Assembly: GCA_029864065.1 (NCBI GenBank)
Contig: JAOTUD010000064.1
Coordinates: 1-9,129, forward strand
Source: Gammaproteobacteria bacterium
GTDB taxonomy: Bacteria > Pseudomonadota > Gammaproteobacteria > GCA-001735895
DNA length: 9,129 nt
Reading direction: 5' to 3'
The notes below the pieces were generated by a model. That model ran no database searches. It saw nothing but the letters and a program-made list of their open reading frames with translations, and was not told the DNA's origin. Within the stretch, counting starts at the first letter, position 1; every line of letters begins with the position of its first letter. This document shows, in pieces, positions 1 to 6,618 of the stretch. The translations under genes and the position numbers were made by a program.

Positions 1-2
1 TC

Positions 3-701
3 GAGCCGAGCCCGACCTCGCAGATGATGCAGCGCGTGGTGGAAATCGCGCACGGACTGCCGTTGTTCGCCGCGATCGATATTCATAACAACACCGGCAG
101 GAATCCGCACTATGCCTGCATCACCGATCCCACCCCGCAAAATCAGAACCTCGCGGCCAGGTTCAACCGCGTCGGCATGGTGTTCAATCACAGGGGCGTC
201 TGCACCATGGCTTTTAACGGGATATGCCCCGCGGCGACGATCGAGTGTGGATTACCCGGGGATGCGGACGGCATCAGGCACGCCTGCCGTTTTATCGAGG
301 ACCTGCTCACCGTCGACGAGTTGCCGCACAAGCTGCCCACCCGGCACGCGCTGCACCTGGTCGAATCCCACCTGACCCTGAATATCCCCGAAAACGTCAG
401 TTTCGAATTCGACCCGGGCGCCGATGTCGACCTGCGTTTCGAGCCGGATTTCGAGGATCGCAACTTCACGCTGTTCGATCCGCAGCAGGTTTTCGGCTAC
501 ACCCGGATCGAGCGCCCGCTGTCGATCACCGACACCGACGGCCACGACGTCACCGACGACATCATGCGCGTCGAGCAGGGCAAAATATACCTCAACAACA
601 CCTTGATGCCGGCGATGATCACGCGCGACAAGCTGGTGGTACGCCAGGACTGCCTGTGCCACCTGCTGCAGGACTACATCCACCACGAGGCCGAGCTGTA
701 G
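3..701 (+). CDS. M14 / aspartoacylase-like zinc hydrolase (5' partial)
   Basis: C-terminal 232 residues of a metallohydrolase of the M14 carboxypeptidase / succinylglutamate desuccinylase-aspartoacylase group. These enzymes use one zinc to cleave a peptide or N-acyl amide bond. The frame is open through base 3 with no stop, and the residues before the first ATG (24) fit the fold, so the gene most likely starts left of the window. The first ATG cannot be excluded, but it would remove the first zinc-ligand motif (HxxE). Visible: the third zinc ligand in an I-D-I-H-N-N-T-G motif, where the NNTG context is characteristic of a subset of these enzymes; and an A-T-I-E-C-G motif matching the region that carries the catalytic glutamate. 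The C-terminal part (from about base 370) looks like the beta-rich tail of AstE/ASPA-type proteins. The substrate cannot be read. The ORF ends with TAG and faces the minus-strand peroxiredoxin gene. Family call fairly sure; exact function open. Confidence 0.75.
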   Translation, partial: EPSPTSQMMQRVVEIAHGLPLFAAIDIHNNTGRNPHYACITDPTPQNQNLAARFNRVGMVFNHRGVCTMAFNGICPAATIECGLPGDADGIRHACRFIEDLLTVDELPHKLPTRHALHLVESHLTLNIPENVSFEFDPGADVDLRFEPDFEDRNFTLFDPQQVFGYTRIERPLSITDTDGHDVTDDIMRVEQGKIYLNNTLMPAMITRDKLVVRQDCLCHLLQDYIHHEAEL

Positions 702-760
702 GGGTTCCTGTTCGCGCCGCGCTGCGACACATCCGTAATCCTGTGACCGCCTGGGCGTCG

Positions 761-801
761 CAAGATCCCCGCCCCGGGCCGAGGGGACCTTGCGCGGGGA
801 T
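761..801. repeat. REP-like GC-rich palindrome with two competing stems
   Basis: An 8-bp perfect stem pairs 765-772 (ATCCCCGC) with 794-801 (GCGGGGAT). A competing stem pairs 761-770 with 783-792 (9 of 10 pairs, one A/C mismatch). Only one can form at a time. Read on the minus strand it begins GTCATCCCCGCG, which resembles the short interspersed palindromes with GTCAT-CCCGCG ends common in proteobacterial intergenic regions. No T-run follows on either strand, so it is not a standard intrinsic terminator, although it sits between convergent genes. Only one copy lies in this window, so the REP assignment is inference. The rest of 702-998 shows no convincing gene. Confidence 0.4.
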
Positions 802-924
802 GACTACCGTAAATGACTTCATGCCGGCCTGGTTGCTCCTGCCTGCGTCAACTTACCTATCCGAGATGTTTCCTTTATATGACGGGACCGCGAGGACGTC
901 GGAGTTGCCCCCTTCGAAAGCGTC

Positions 925-976
925 ATGCCGGCGCCTACACGGCTTTAGGCCCTGTGGGTCCCGCTCGCGTCGGCAT
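925..976 (-). terminator. Possible weak hairpin terminator of the peroxiredoxin gene
   Basis: Arms 925-933 (ATGCCGGCG) and 968-976 (CGTCGGCAT) pair over 9 positions with one G-T wobble. The intervening 34 bases can pair partly with themselves. It lies 23 bp beyond the stop codon of the minus-strand peroxiredoxin gene. Only a three-base T stretch follows on the minus strand, so it is a poor match to an intrinsic terminator. Next to it, 975-986 is a perfect 12-bp palindrome (ATCCATATGGAT), which may be chance. Confidence 0.2.
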
Positions 977-998
977 CCATATGGATTGAACGCAACGC

Positions 999-1529
999 CT
1001 AGCTCAGTTCGCCGCGCGCGGGGTAATCCTTCTCCAGCGCAAACTTGAGCCCGCCGATAATTTCACGGAAATGCGGGCGCGCGAACGGCATGGTGCTGAT
1101 CTGCGACCAGTAGAGCGTATTGTCCGGCCGCACGATGAAAATGCCGGGTTCGTTGAACTCGGCGGGTTCCTCGATGCCGATCGAGGTCATGCCGCGGCTC
1201 GCGGACCGGTGCAGGCCCCAGTCGCGGCACTGCTCGACGCTAACGCCGTAACCCAGGTTCAGATTGCTCAGTTCCCAGTCCTTCCTGGCCTGTTCGGCGC
1301 GTTCCTGCGTATCGGTGCTCAACGCCAGCACCGAAACCCCTATCTCGGAAAAATCGCCGACCATGCGATCGAGTTCGCCGATGTACTTGGTGCAAATCGG
1401 GCAATGCAGGCCGCGGTAAAAAACGACCATGGTGAAATTTTCGGATTTCTGGTCGGCGAGCGACCAGGGACCGTCCAGCGTCTCGACTTCGAGTGCCGGA
1501 ACTGCTTCGCGAGGTTTTAATACGTTCAC
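999..1529 (-). CDS. Peroxiredoxin-like (AhpC/TSA) thioredoxin-fold protein
   Basis: A 176-residue protein of the AhpC/TSA-redoxin superfamily, likely a cytoplasmic thiol peroxidase or reductase. Residues 33-49 (TMVVFYRG then LHCPICTKY) form the first strand and active-site helix start, with a C43-P-I-C46 pair. C43 is at the peroxidatic position. Strand L-A-L-S-T-D (68-73) and N-E-P-G-I-F-I-V-R-P-D (126-136) are the usual later core elements. A further cysteine lies at 101. Odd: canonical peroxiredoxins have Thr/Ser at the third position before the peroxidatic Cys (PxxxTxxC), whereas here the residue is glycine. The CxxC spacing recalls thioredoxins. This matches the 'peroxiredoxin-like' subgroup with a YRG-x-x-CPxC signature, whose activity is less well known. 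Length is typical. The start is GTG at 1529, supported by AGGAGC (minus strand, 1535-1540) five bases upstream. The gene is divergent from the flavin-reductase-like gene. No signal peptide is seen. Confidence 0.85.
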   Translation of the reverse strand: MNVLKPREAVPALEVETLDGPWSLADQKSENFTMVVFYRGLHCPICTKYIGELDRMVGDFSEIGVSVLALSTDTQERAEQARKDWELSNLNLGYGVSVEQCRDWGLHRSASRGMTSIGIEEPAEFNEPGIFIVRPDNTLYWSQISTMPFARPHFREIIGGLKFALEKDYPARGELS

Positions 1530-1612
1530 AGAGTGCTCCTGTCATTATTTTTGCAGAAGGCGCAAGATAACCAAAAAAGGGACTAGCCGCATGCATAAAT
1601 CAGAAAAAACCC

Positions 1613-1683
1613 GGTTTTGCTTTGTTGATACGCATCAATACGCCTGCACCAGCACGGTGATAGTGTCAACAAAGCTGAAAACC
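1613..1683. promoter_or_regulatory. Long imperfect inverted repeat in divergent promoter region
   Basis: The 167-bp region between the divergent peroxiredoxin (GTG at 1529) and flavin-reductase (ATG at 1697) genes holds an inverted repeat. Left arm 1613-1628 (GGTTTTGCTTTGTTGA) pairs with right arm 1666-1683. Ten inner pairs are perfect, then a 2-base TG bulge (1676-1677), then six more pairs. The spacer is 37 bases. A smaller palindrome, AAAACC-C-GGTTTT (1606-1618), shares the left-arm edge, so the AAAACC element occurs twice. The right arm ends 13 bases before the flavin-reductase ATG. The arrangement fits an operator for a dimeric regulator or an mRNA leader hairpin. No strong sigma-70 promoter stands out. 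A weak minus-strand candidate (TTGGTT, 19-bp gap, AATAAT) lies near 1545-1575. Confidence 0.4.
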
Positions 1684-1696
1684 TTGGATAAATGGG

Positions 1697-2305
1697 ATGA
1701 CGGATAAAGAATCTGCACGCCTGATCGAGCTGGATACCGGCGAATCCATCTGGGAGAGCTTTTTCACCGTGTTTCCGCTGGTCATCGTCGGTACCCGCGA
1801 GGCCGACGGCAGCGACGATCTCGCGCCCAAGCACCTGGCGATGCCGATGAGCTGGAAAAATCATTTCGGGTTCGTCTGCACGCCGCGCCACGCCACTTAC
1901 CAGAATATCCGGCGCGAGCGGCAGTTCGCGGTGACCTACATGCGCCCGTCGCAGACGGTGCTGGCGAGCCTCGCGGCCACCCCCCGCTGCGATGACGGCA
2001 GCAAACCTATCATCGAGGCCCTGCCGACCTTTGCGGCCGAATCGGTCGATGCCGCCTTCGTGCAGGATGGCTACCTGTTCCTCGAGTGCGAACTCGAGCA
2101 GATCGTCGACGGTCTCGGCGACAACTCGCTGATCATCGGCCGCATCGTCGCCGCGCGCGTCGCCGAGGACGCGCTGCGCACCTCCGACCGCGACGACGAG
2201 GACCTGGTGTTCGAGTCGCCGCTGCTCGCCTACCTTTACCCGGGACGCTTTACCGAGATTACCAACTCCAACAAGTTACCTTTCCCGGCCGGCTTCAAAA
2301 GGTAG
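1697..2305 (+). CDS. Flavin reductase-like / FMN-binding split-barrel protein
   Basis: A 202-residue protein of the flavin-reductase-like group with the FMN-binding split-barrel fold. Such proteins bind FMN and reduce flavin with NAD(P)H, or act on small substrates. Visible features: strand F-P-L-V-I-V-G-T (26-33); a segment with D-L-A-P-K-H (41-46) at the position where related proteins have N-x-A-P; the following G-F-V-C-T-P-R-H-A-T-Y-Q-N-I (58-71), where relatives carry the isoalloxazine-contacting strand and a T-x-x-N-I motif; R-Q-F-A-V-T-Y (75-81); and the late strand S-L-I-I-G-R-I-V (144-151) typical of this family. It ends F-P-A-G-F-K-R. The start at 1697 has a weak GGA (1686-1688) eight bases upstream. 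The stop is five bases before the M20 gene, so the two are likely cotranscribed. A role supplying reduced flavin to the nearby oxidoreductases is inference. Confidence 0.75.
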   Translation: MTDKESARLIELDTGESIWESFFTVFPLVIVGTREADGSDDLAPKHLAMPMSWKNHFGFVCTPRHATYQNIRRERQFAVTYMRPSQTVLASLAATPRCDDGSKPIIEALPTFAAESVDAAFVQDGYLFLECELEQIVDGLGDNSLIIGRIVAARVAEDALRTSDRDDEDLVFESPLLAYLYPGRFTEITNSNKLPFPAGFKR

Positions 2306-2310
2306 TTTGC

Positions 2311-3468
2311 ATGAGCGATAACAGCGAAGTACTGAAGCATTTGCGTGCCGAACAGGAATCGATGACGTCGCTGCTCAGCGACCTGGTGTTGATGGAAACC
2401 CCGTCCACCGACCCCGCCAGCCAGGCGCAGATTCTCGACCGACTGAAACGGGAATTCGAGGAAATCGACTACCGCGTCAACCTGATTCCGGGACGCAATA
2501 GCGGCGGGCACGTCTACGCTGCGGCGAAATACCGCGCCAGGCGCCAGCCCGCGCAGCTGATGCTCGGGCATTGCGATACCGTGTGGCCTATCGGCACCCT
2601 GCAGTCCATGCCGCTGGTGCTGGAGGCAGGCATGCTGCGCGGACCCGGGGTCTACGACATGAAAGCCGGCCTGGTCGAAATCATCTACGCGTTACGGGCG
2701 ATCGAATCGCTGGGCCTCAGGCCCAGCGTCGCCCCCCTGTGCCTGATCAACTCGGATGAAGAGATCGGCAGCCGCGAATCGACCCGTTACGTGCGTGCGC
2801 TGGCGCAGCGCGTCGACCGCTGCATCGTGCTCGAGCCGTCGCTCGGTCCGAGCGGCAAGATCAAGACCGCGCGCAAGGGGGTCGGCCGCTTCGAGGTGAC
2901 CGTGCAGGGCAAGGCGGCGCATGCGGGGCTGGACCCCGGTGCCGGCGCCAGCGCAATCCTCGAACTGTCCCACGTCATCCAGAAATTGTTCAACCTGAAT
3001 GACCCGCAACACGGCACCTCGGTCAATGTCGGCGTCATCGATGGCGGCATCCGGCCCAACATGGTGGCGCCGCAGAGCCGCGCGATCATCGACGTCAGGG
3101 TGCAGACCCAGGCCGATGCCGAACGCATCGAAAACGCGATTCATCGCCTCGAGGCCGAAACCCCGGGGGTATCGCTGACGATCGAAGGCTCGATCGGGCG
3201 CCCGCCGATGGAGCGTACCGAGAGCAACCAGCAACTCTGGCGAGTGGCGCAAAAACTGGCCGAAGACCTCGATCTCGAACTCGAGCAGGGCACCGCCGGC
3301 GGCGGCTCGGACGGGAACACCACGAGCCTGTACACCGCGACCATCGACGGCATGGGCGCGGTCGGCGACGGCGCCCATGCCAGCCACGAGTATATTGTTA
3401 CCGATTCACTGCCGGTGCGCTGCGCGCTGCTGACACTGCTACTGCTGGCGCCGCCGCTCAATTCCTGA
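2311..3468 (+). CDS. M20 family metallohydrolase (glutamate carboxypeptidase-like)
   Basis: A 385-residue M20 dipeptidase/deacylase (carboxypeptidase G2, ArgE, DapE group): a two-zinc cytoplasmic hydrolase that cleaves N-acyl-amino acids or short peptides. All catalytic residues are seen: H87 and catalytic D89 in G-H-C-D-T-V-W; bridging D116 in G-P-G-V-Y-D-M-K-A-G; general base E150 and zinc ligand E151 in N-S-D-E-E-I-G-S; E175 in L-E-P-S; H356 in G-A-H-A-S-H-E. The dimerisation domain runs from about 190 to 300, beginning G-R-F-E-V-T-V-Q-G-K-A-A-H-A-G and containing G-V-I-D-G-G-I-R-P-N-M-V-A. Length is normal. The frame is open further upstream, but ATG 2311 is chosen because it follows the flavin-reductase stop and has AAAAGG (2297-2302) eight bases before it. 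The substrate is not readable. The W-P-I-G-T motif after D89 is shared with CPG2-like glutamate carboxypeptidases, so an N-acyl-glutamate-type substrate is possible (inference). Confidence 0.9.
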   Translation: MSDNSEVLKHLRAEQESMTSLLSDLVLMETPSTDPASQAQILDRLKREFEEIDYRVNLIPGRNSGGHVYAAAKYRARRQPAQLMLGHCDTVWPIGTLQSMPLVLEAGMLRGPGVYDMKAGLVEIIYALRAIESLGLRPSVAPLCLINSDEEIGSRESTRYVRALAQRVDRCIVLEPSLGPSGKIKTARKGVGRFEVTVQGKAAHAGLDPGAGASAILELSHVIQKLFNLNDPQHGTSVNVGVIDGGIRPNMVAPQSRAIIDVRVQTQADAERIENAIHRLEAETPGVSLTIEGSIGRPPMERTESNQQLWRVAQKLAEDLDLELEQGTAGGGSDGNTTSLYTATIDGMGAVGDGAHASHEYIVTDSLPVRCALLTLLLLAPPLNS

Positions 3469-3490
3469 ACCGATATCAAGGAGCCGAATC

Positions 3491-4501
3491 ATGATTCGTC
3501 CATTCCTGACATCCGTTACGCGAATTTCCGATTTGGCGCCCGACAACTTCACGACCAGGCCGCTGGCGCGCGAACACTGGGCTACCGGCGACTACGTGGT
3601 CGGCAGGGTGCTCGACACGCGTGGCCACCTGAAAGCGCTGGAGCTGTCTGGCGGGCGTATGATTGAAGTCATGGAGGACGACCTGGTGGTGGGCGCATTC
3701 GGCACCCGGGCCGCCACGCTCGAAGCCGTCGGCAGCTGGCGCTCGATCGATGACTCAGGCGAATTCAACGCGCTGACCGGGGCGGGTTTATTCGGCAAGG
3801 CCACATCCCTGTCCCCGTTTCTCGGGTTACCGATGCTTCTGCGGTACCAGGGGCATGTCATGCATAACGATGAAAAACTAACCATGCGCGGCTGCCTCGA
3901 CGACATCGAGACCACCCGCCTCGAAGCGCCCATCGTCCTGATCGTCGGCACCTCGATGTCGGCCGGTAAAACCACGGCCGGGCGCGTCATCGTGCACCTG
4001 CTCTCGCAAATGGGGTTGAATGTGGTCGGCGCCAAGCTGACCGGAGCCGCGCGCTATCGGGATATGCTGAGTTTCTCCGACGCCGGCGCCAGCGCGATTT
4101 TCGATTTCGTCGACGCCGGGCTGCCGTCTACGGCCGTCGACGAGGATACCTACCGGGAGGTCCTGCCATACCTGTTATCGCGGATTGCCCAGGCGAGTCC
4201 CGATGTCGTGGTGGCCGAGGCCGGCGCCTCGCCGCTGGAGCCCTATAACGGCGCCATCGCCAAGGAAATGATCCGCGACAACGTCAAGTTCAAGCTGCTG
4301 TGCGCGCAGGATCCCTACGCGGTGGTCGGCGTGCAGCATGCATTCCAGCGGTCTCCGGACCTGGTCGCGGGCGGCGCCGCGAACACCGAGGCCGCGATTG
4401 CGCTGGTGCACAAGTTATCGGGGCTGCCGGCGCTCAACCTGATGGATCCGTCGAGTCATGGCGAACTCGCGGATATGCTGCGCAAGGCGCTGCGTCTCTA
4501 G
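3491..4501 (+). CDS. P-loop NTPase resembling DUF1611 / dethiobiotin-synthetase-like proteins
   Basis: A 336-residue protein of uncertain function. The N-terminal part (about 30-80) looks like a small beta-rich domain (D-Y-V-V-G-R-V-L; G-G-R-M-I-E-V; D-D-L-V-V-G-A-F-G-T-R-A-A-T). The C-terminal part from about 147 is a P-loop domain: strand I-V-L-I-V-G-T, Walker A G153-TSMSA-G159-K160-T161-T162, then helix and strand N-V-V-G-A-K-L-T-G. Further on come F-S-D-A-G-A-S-A-I-F-D-F-V-D-A-G-L-P-S-T (195-214) and strand D-V-V-V-A-E-A-G-A (238-246), at the place of a Walker B-like acidic strand. This layout matches the DUF1611 C-terminal domain and dethiobiotin-synthetase-like folds. DgcN, a DUF1611-type protein, has been described as a D-glutamate N-acetyltransferase, but this protein is divergent and the assignment is not safe. 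A strong AAGGAG (3479-3484) precedes ATG 3491. It lies 22 bp after the M20 gene, suggesting a shared pathway. Confidence 0.6.
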   Translation: MIRPFLTSVTRISDLAPDNFTTRPLAREHWATGDYVVGRVLDTRGHLKALELSGGRMIEVMEDDLVVGAFGTRAATLEAVGSWRSIDDSGEFNALTGAGLFGKATSLSPFLGLPMLLRYQGHVMHNDEKLTMRGCLDDIETTRLEAPIVLIVGTSMSAGKTTAGRVIVHLLSQMGLNVVGAKLTGAARYRDMLSFSDAGASAIFDFVDAGLPSTAVDEDTYREVLPYLLSRIAQASPDVVVAEAGASPLEPYNGAIAKEMIRDNVKFKLLCAQDPYAVVGVQHAFQRSPDLVAGGAANTEAAIALVHKLSGLPALNLMDPSSHGELADMLRKALRL

Positions 4502-4600
4502 CTCCGACGGCCGGGAGCCACGGGTCAAAATCCGGCTATCAGTTTATTGCCGGTTTCAATACACTATCGAGCCTGAAAATAAGGGCTAAGCGGGAACCGT
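4502..4600. promoter_or_regulatory. 99-bp gap with two small hairpins; possible operon boundary
   Basis: This is the only sizeable gap in the 1697-7371 gene run. GCTCC/GGAGC (4501-4505 and 4514-4518) and CCGGC/GCCGG (4532-4536 and 4549-4553, followed by TTTC) could form short hairpins. Neither has the long stem and T-run of a convincing terminator. No clear promoter is seen. The region could attenuate transcription or carry an internal promoter for the FAD-SDR-SDR genes; both are guesses. Confidence 0.2.
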
Positions 4601-5845
4601 TTGAATTCGCAGATCCATATCGCCGTGATTGGCGCCGGAATCGTTGGCTGCAGCTGCGCTCTGTGGCTGCAGAAAAAAGGTTTCAGGGTCACCCTGATAG
4701 ACCCCGACGAACCGGGTGCGGGAACCTCGTCCGGTAACGCGGGTACCATCGCCGATTACGGCTGCATCCCGGTCAATAGCCCGGATCTCTTGTGGCGCCT
4801 GCCGGCGCTGCTGTTTTCCCGCGACAGTCCGTTGAGCCTGAATCCCGGATACGTTTTGTCGCATCCGGGGTGGATGCTCGAGTTCCTGCTCAATTGCCGG
4901 CGGCGCAAGGTCGATCGAATTATCCGGCTGCTCGGCAGGCTGCTGGCGCAGACCTATGAAGGTCTCGACCCGCTGCTCGACATGGCGGGCGCGCGCGATC
5001 TGCTGGCGCAGCGAGGCTTCATGCACGTCTACGTCGACCAGCGGGAATTCGACGTCGCGAAACCGGCGAACCAGATGCGGCGCCAACAGGGCAGCAAATT
5101 TGTCGAGCTCGACCAGGCCGATATCCGGGACCTCGAACCGAACCTGAAAATCCCTTACCGGCGCGGCCTGCTTTTCGACAGCGTCAGCCACGTGCTCGAC
5201 CCGCGGGCGCTGTGCCAGCGCTACGTCGACTGCCTGCTGCGTAACCAGGGGCAGCTGCTGCGCCAGCGCGCGCTCGAGGTCGTGCATGAAACGGGCTCGG
5301 TGCAGGTTCGACTGGATAACGGCGAAACCCTGGACGCCACACGCGTTGTCATTGCCGCCGGAGCGTTTTCGAAAAATATCAAGGGCATTCCCACGCAACT
5401 GCTGAAGCTTGACACCGAGCGCGGCTATCACGTGCAGTTCAGCAACATGCAACACCTGTTGACGCGCCCGGTGAGCTGGCATCACGCGGGCTTTTACGCC
5501 ACGCCGATGAACCAGGGCCTGCGTTTCGCCGGAACGGTCGAGATCGCGGGCTACCATAACGAGCTGAATCCCCGGGTTATCGGCTACCTGACGCGCAAGG
5601 CGCACGAAATGCTGGAGCTGCCGGATAAACCCGACCAGGAATGGCTCGGCTTTCGCCCCTCCTGCCCCGATGCGCTGCCGGTTATCGGCTTCAGCACCGT
5701 GTCGGAATATATCCTGTATGCCTTCGGCCACCAGCATCTGGGCCTGACGCTGGCCGGTATCACCGGCAAACTTATCGCCGAACTGGCAAACGGCGAAGAA
5801 CCAAGCCACAATATAACTCCGTTCAGCCCGAGAAGATTCCTATAG
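4601..5845 (+). CDS. FAD-dependent oxidoreductase, D-amino acid dehydrogenase (DadA)-like
   Basis: A 414-residue protein of the DAO/DadA superfamily. Members oxidise the C-N bond of amino acids (D-amino acids for DadA, also glycine or sarcosine), giving an imine or 2-oxo acid and passing electrons through FAD. The N-terminus has the Rossmann dinucleotide motif I-A-V-I-G-A-G-I-V-G-C-S (7-18), an acidic strand end L-I-D-P-D (32-36) for ribose binding, and S-S-G-N-A-G-T-I (43-50), the DadA-type FAD-binding turn. V-V-I-A-A-G-A-F-S (around 249-257) is the second FAD-contact strand. Near the C-terminus, G-F-R-P-S-C-P-D-A-L-P-V-I-G (350-363) and G-H-Q-H-L-G-L-T (376-383) match the conserved DadA end; R352 lies where the family binds the substrate carboxylate. 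The start is TTG at 4601: an in-frame stop lies at 4580-4582 and the Rossmann motif begins seven codons in, so no ATG is available. Length is normal. The stop is two bases before the next gene. The true substrate could be another amino acid or amine. Confidence 0.85.
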   Translation: MNSQIHIAVIGAGIVGCSCALWLQKKGFRVTLIDPDEPGAGTSSGNAGTIADYGCIPVNSPDLLWRLPALLFSRDSPLSLNPGYVLSHPGWMLEFLLNCRRRKVDRIIRLLGRLLAQTYEGLDPLLDMAGARDLLAQRGFMHVYVDQREFDVAKPANQMRRQQGSKFVELDQADIRDLEPNLKIPYRRGLLFDSVSHVLDPRALCQRYVDCLLRNQGQLLRQRALEVVHETGSVQVRLDNGETLDATRVVIAAGAFSKNIKGIPTQLLKLDTERGYHVQFSNMQHLLTRPVSWHHAGFYATPMNQGLRFAGTVEIAGYHNELNPRVIGYLTRKAHEMLELPDKPDQEWLGFRPSCPDALPVIGFSTVSEYILYAFGHQHLGLTLAGITGKLIAELANGEEPSHNITPFSPRRFL

Positions 5846-5847
5846 CC

Positions 5848-6615
5848 ATGCGATTTGACGATCAAAGCGTAGTCATCACCGGGGGCGTCGGCGGCATCGG
5901 CCAGGCCCTGGTCGAGCTGTTCGCCAGCGAGGGCGCCAATGTCCTGTTTTCCGACCGCAGCGAGGAAGACTGCGCCGACTTCAGCGAGGGCCTGAAACGC
6001 AAGGGTCTCGACACCCATTTCCTGGCCGGCGATTTGCGGCAGAAGACTTATTGCGAAGCGCTGATCGCCGAGGCGGTAACCACTTACGGCGGGATCGACA
6101 TCCTGATCAACAACGCCGGCATCATCCCGCGCGGTAATATCCTCGAGACCAACGACGACATGTGGTTCAGCGCGCTGGACGTCAACCTGACGGCGGTGTT
6201 CTACCTGTGCCGCGCAGCGATTCCGCACATGCAGGCCGCCGGCGGCGGCGCGATCGTGAACACGTCGTCGGTCTGGGGAATTTACCCCGGCCCCGGTCAC
6301 GTGGCCTATTGCACCAGCAAGGCCGCGGTGGCCGCGCTGACCAGAAATCTGGGCCGGGACCATGCGCCGGACGGTATTCGCGTCAACGCGGTTTGCCCGA
6401 ACGAGGTCAATACGCCGATGCTGCGCAGCGGCTTTATCCGCCGCGGCATCGATCCCGACAACGCGATCGAGGAACTCGGCAAGACCGTGCCGTTGGGCCA
6501 TGTCGCCGAGCCGGACGAAATCGCCGACGTGATCGCGTTCCTGGCGTCTTACGAAGCGCGTTACATCTGCGGAGAAACGATCGAAGTCACCGGCGCCAAG
6601 CCGGTTTACGGCTAG
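5848..6615 (+). CDS. Short-chain dehydrogenase/reductase (SDR), first of tandem pair
   Basis: A 255-residue classical SDR, an NAD(P)-dependent oxidoreductase acting on an alcohol or carbonyl. Cofactor motif T-G-G-V-G-G-I-G (11-18); N-N-A-G (88-91); N113 in D-V-N-L-T; catalytic S141, Y154 and K158 (Y-C-T-S-K). D36 in F-S-D-R at the end of the second strand favours NAD over NADP. Odd points: the usual P-G after the sixth strand is P184-N185, and the late motif normally ending V-D-G-G reads I-E-V-T-G-A-K-P. Both lie in the substrate/cofactor-closing region, so a specialised subgroup is likely. ATG 5848 follows the FAD-enzyme stop by two bases with no good Shine-Dalgarno site, suggesting translational coupling. 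It may act on the 2-oxo acid or alcohol made or used by the FAD enzyme (inference). The substrate cannot be named. Confidence 0.88.
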   Translation: MRFDDQSVVITGGVGGIGQALVELFASEGANVLFSDRSEEDCADFSEGLKRKGLDTHFLAGDLRQKTYCEALIAEAVTTYGGIDILINNAGIIPRGNILETNDDMWFSALDVNLTAVFYLCRAAIPHMQAAGGGAIVNTSSVWGIYPGPGHVAYCTSKAAVAALTRNLGRDHAPDGIRVNAVCPNEVNTPMLRSGFIRRGIDPDNAIEELGKTVPLGHVAEPDEIADVIAFLASYEARYICGETIEVTGAKPVYG

Positions 6616-6618
6616 CCG

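Noticed and set aside
1..701. Ectoine-degradation locus (DoeB-like hydrolase and DoeD-like aminotransferase at the two ends)
   Set aside because: The two families fit loosely, but they are 8 kb apart, no ectoine hydrolase or DoeC-type dehydrogenase is seen, and neither protein shows a feature specific to the ectoine enzymes.
224..1048. 274-codon open frame crossing the M14 gene end and the following gap
   Set aside because: R/P/A-rich with no motif. Its first half is a shifted reading of the hydrolase and its tail overlaps the peroxiredoxin gene, so it does not support a gene in 702-998.
2086..2310. N-terminal extension of the M20 protein to an upstream ATG
   Set aside because: The extension is arginine-rich and overlaps the flavin-reductase gene; ATG 2311 has a good ribosome-binding site and gives the normal family length.
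4586..5809. 407-codon open frame on the minus strand opposite the FAD enzyme
   Set aside because: Its composition (rich in R, A, Q, V, D) is that of an antisense shadow of a GC-rich gene. It shows no family motif, while the plus strand has clear FAD-binding motifs throughout.
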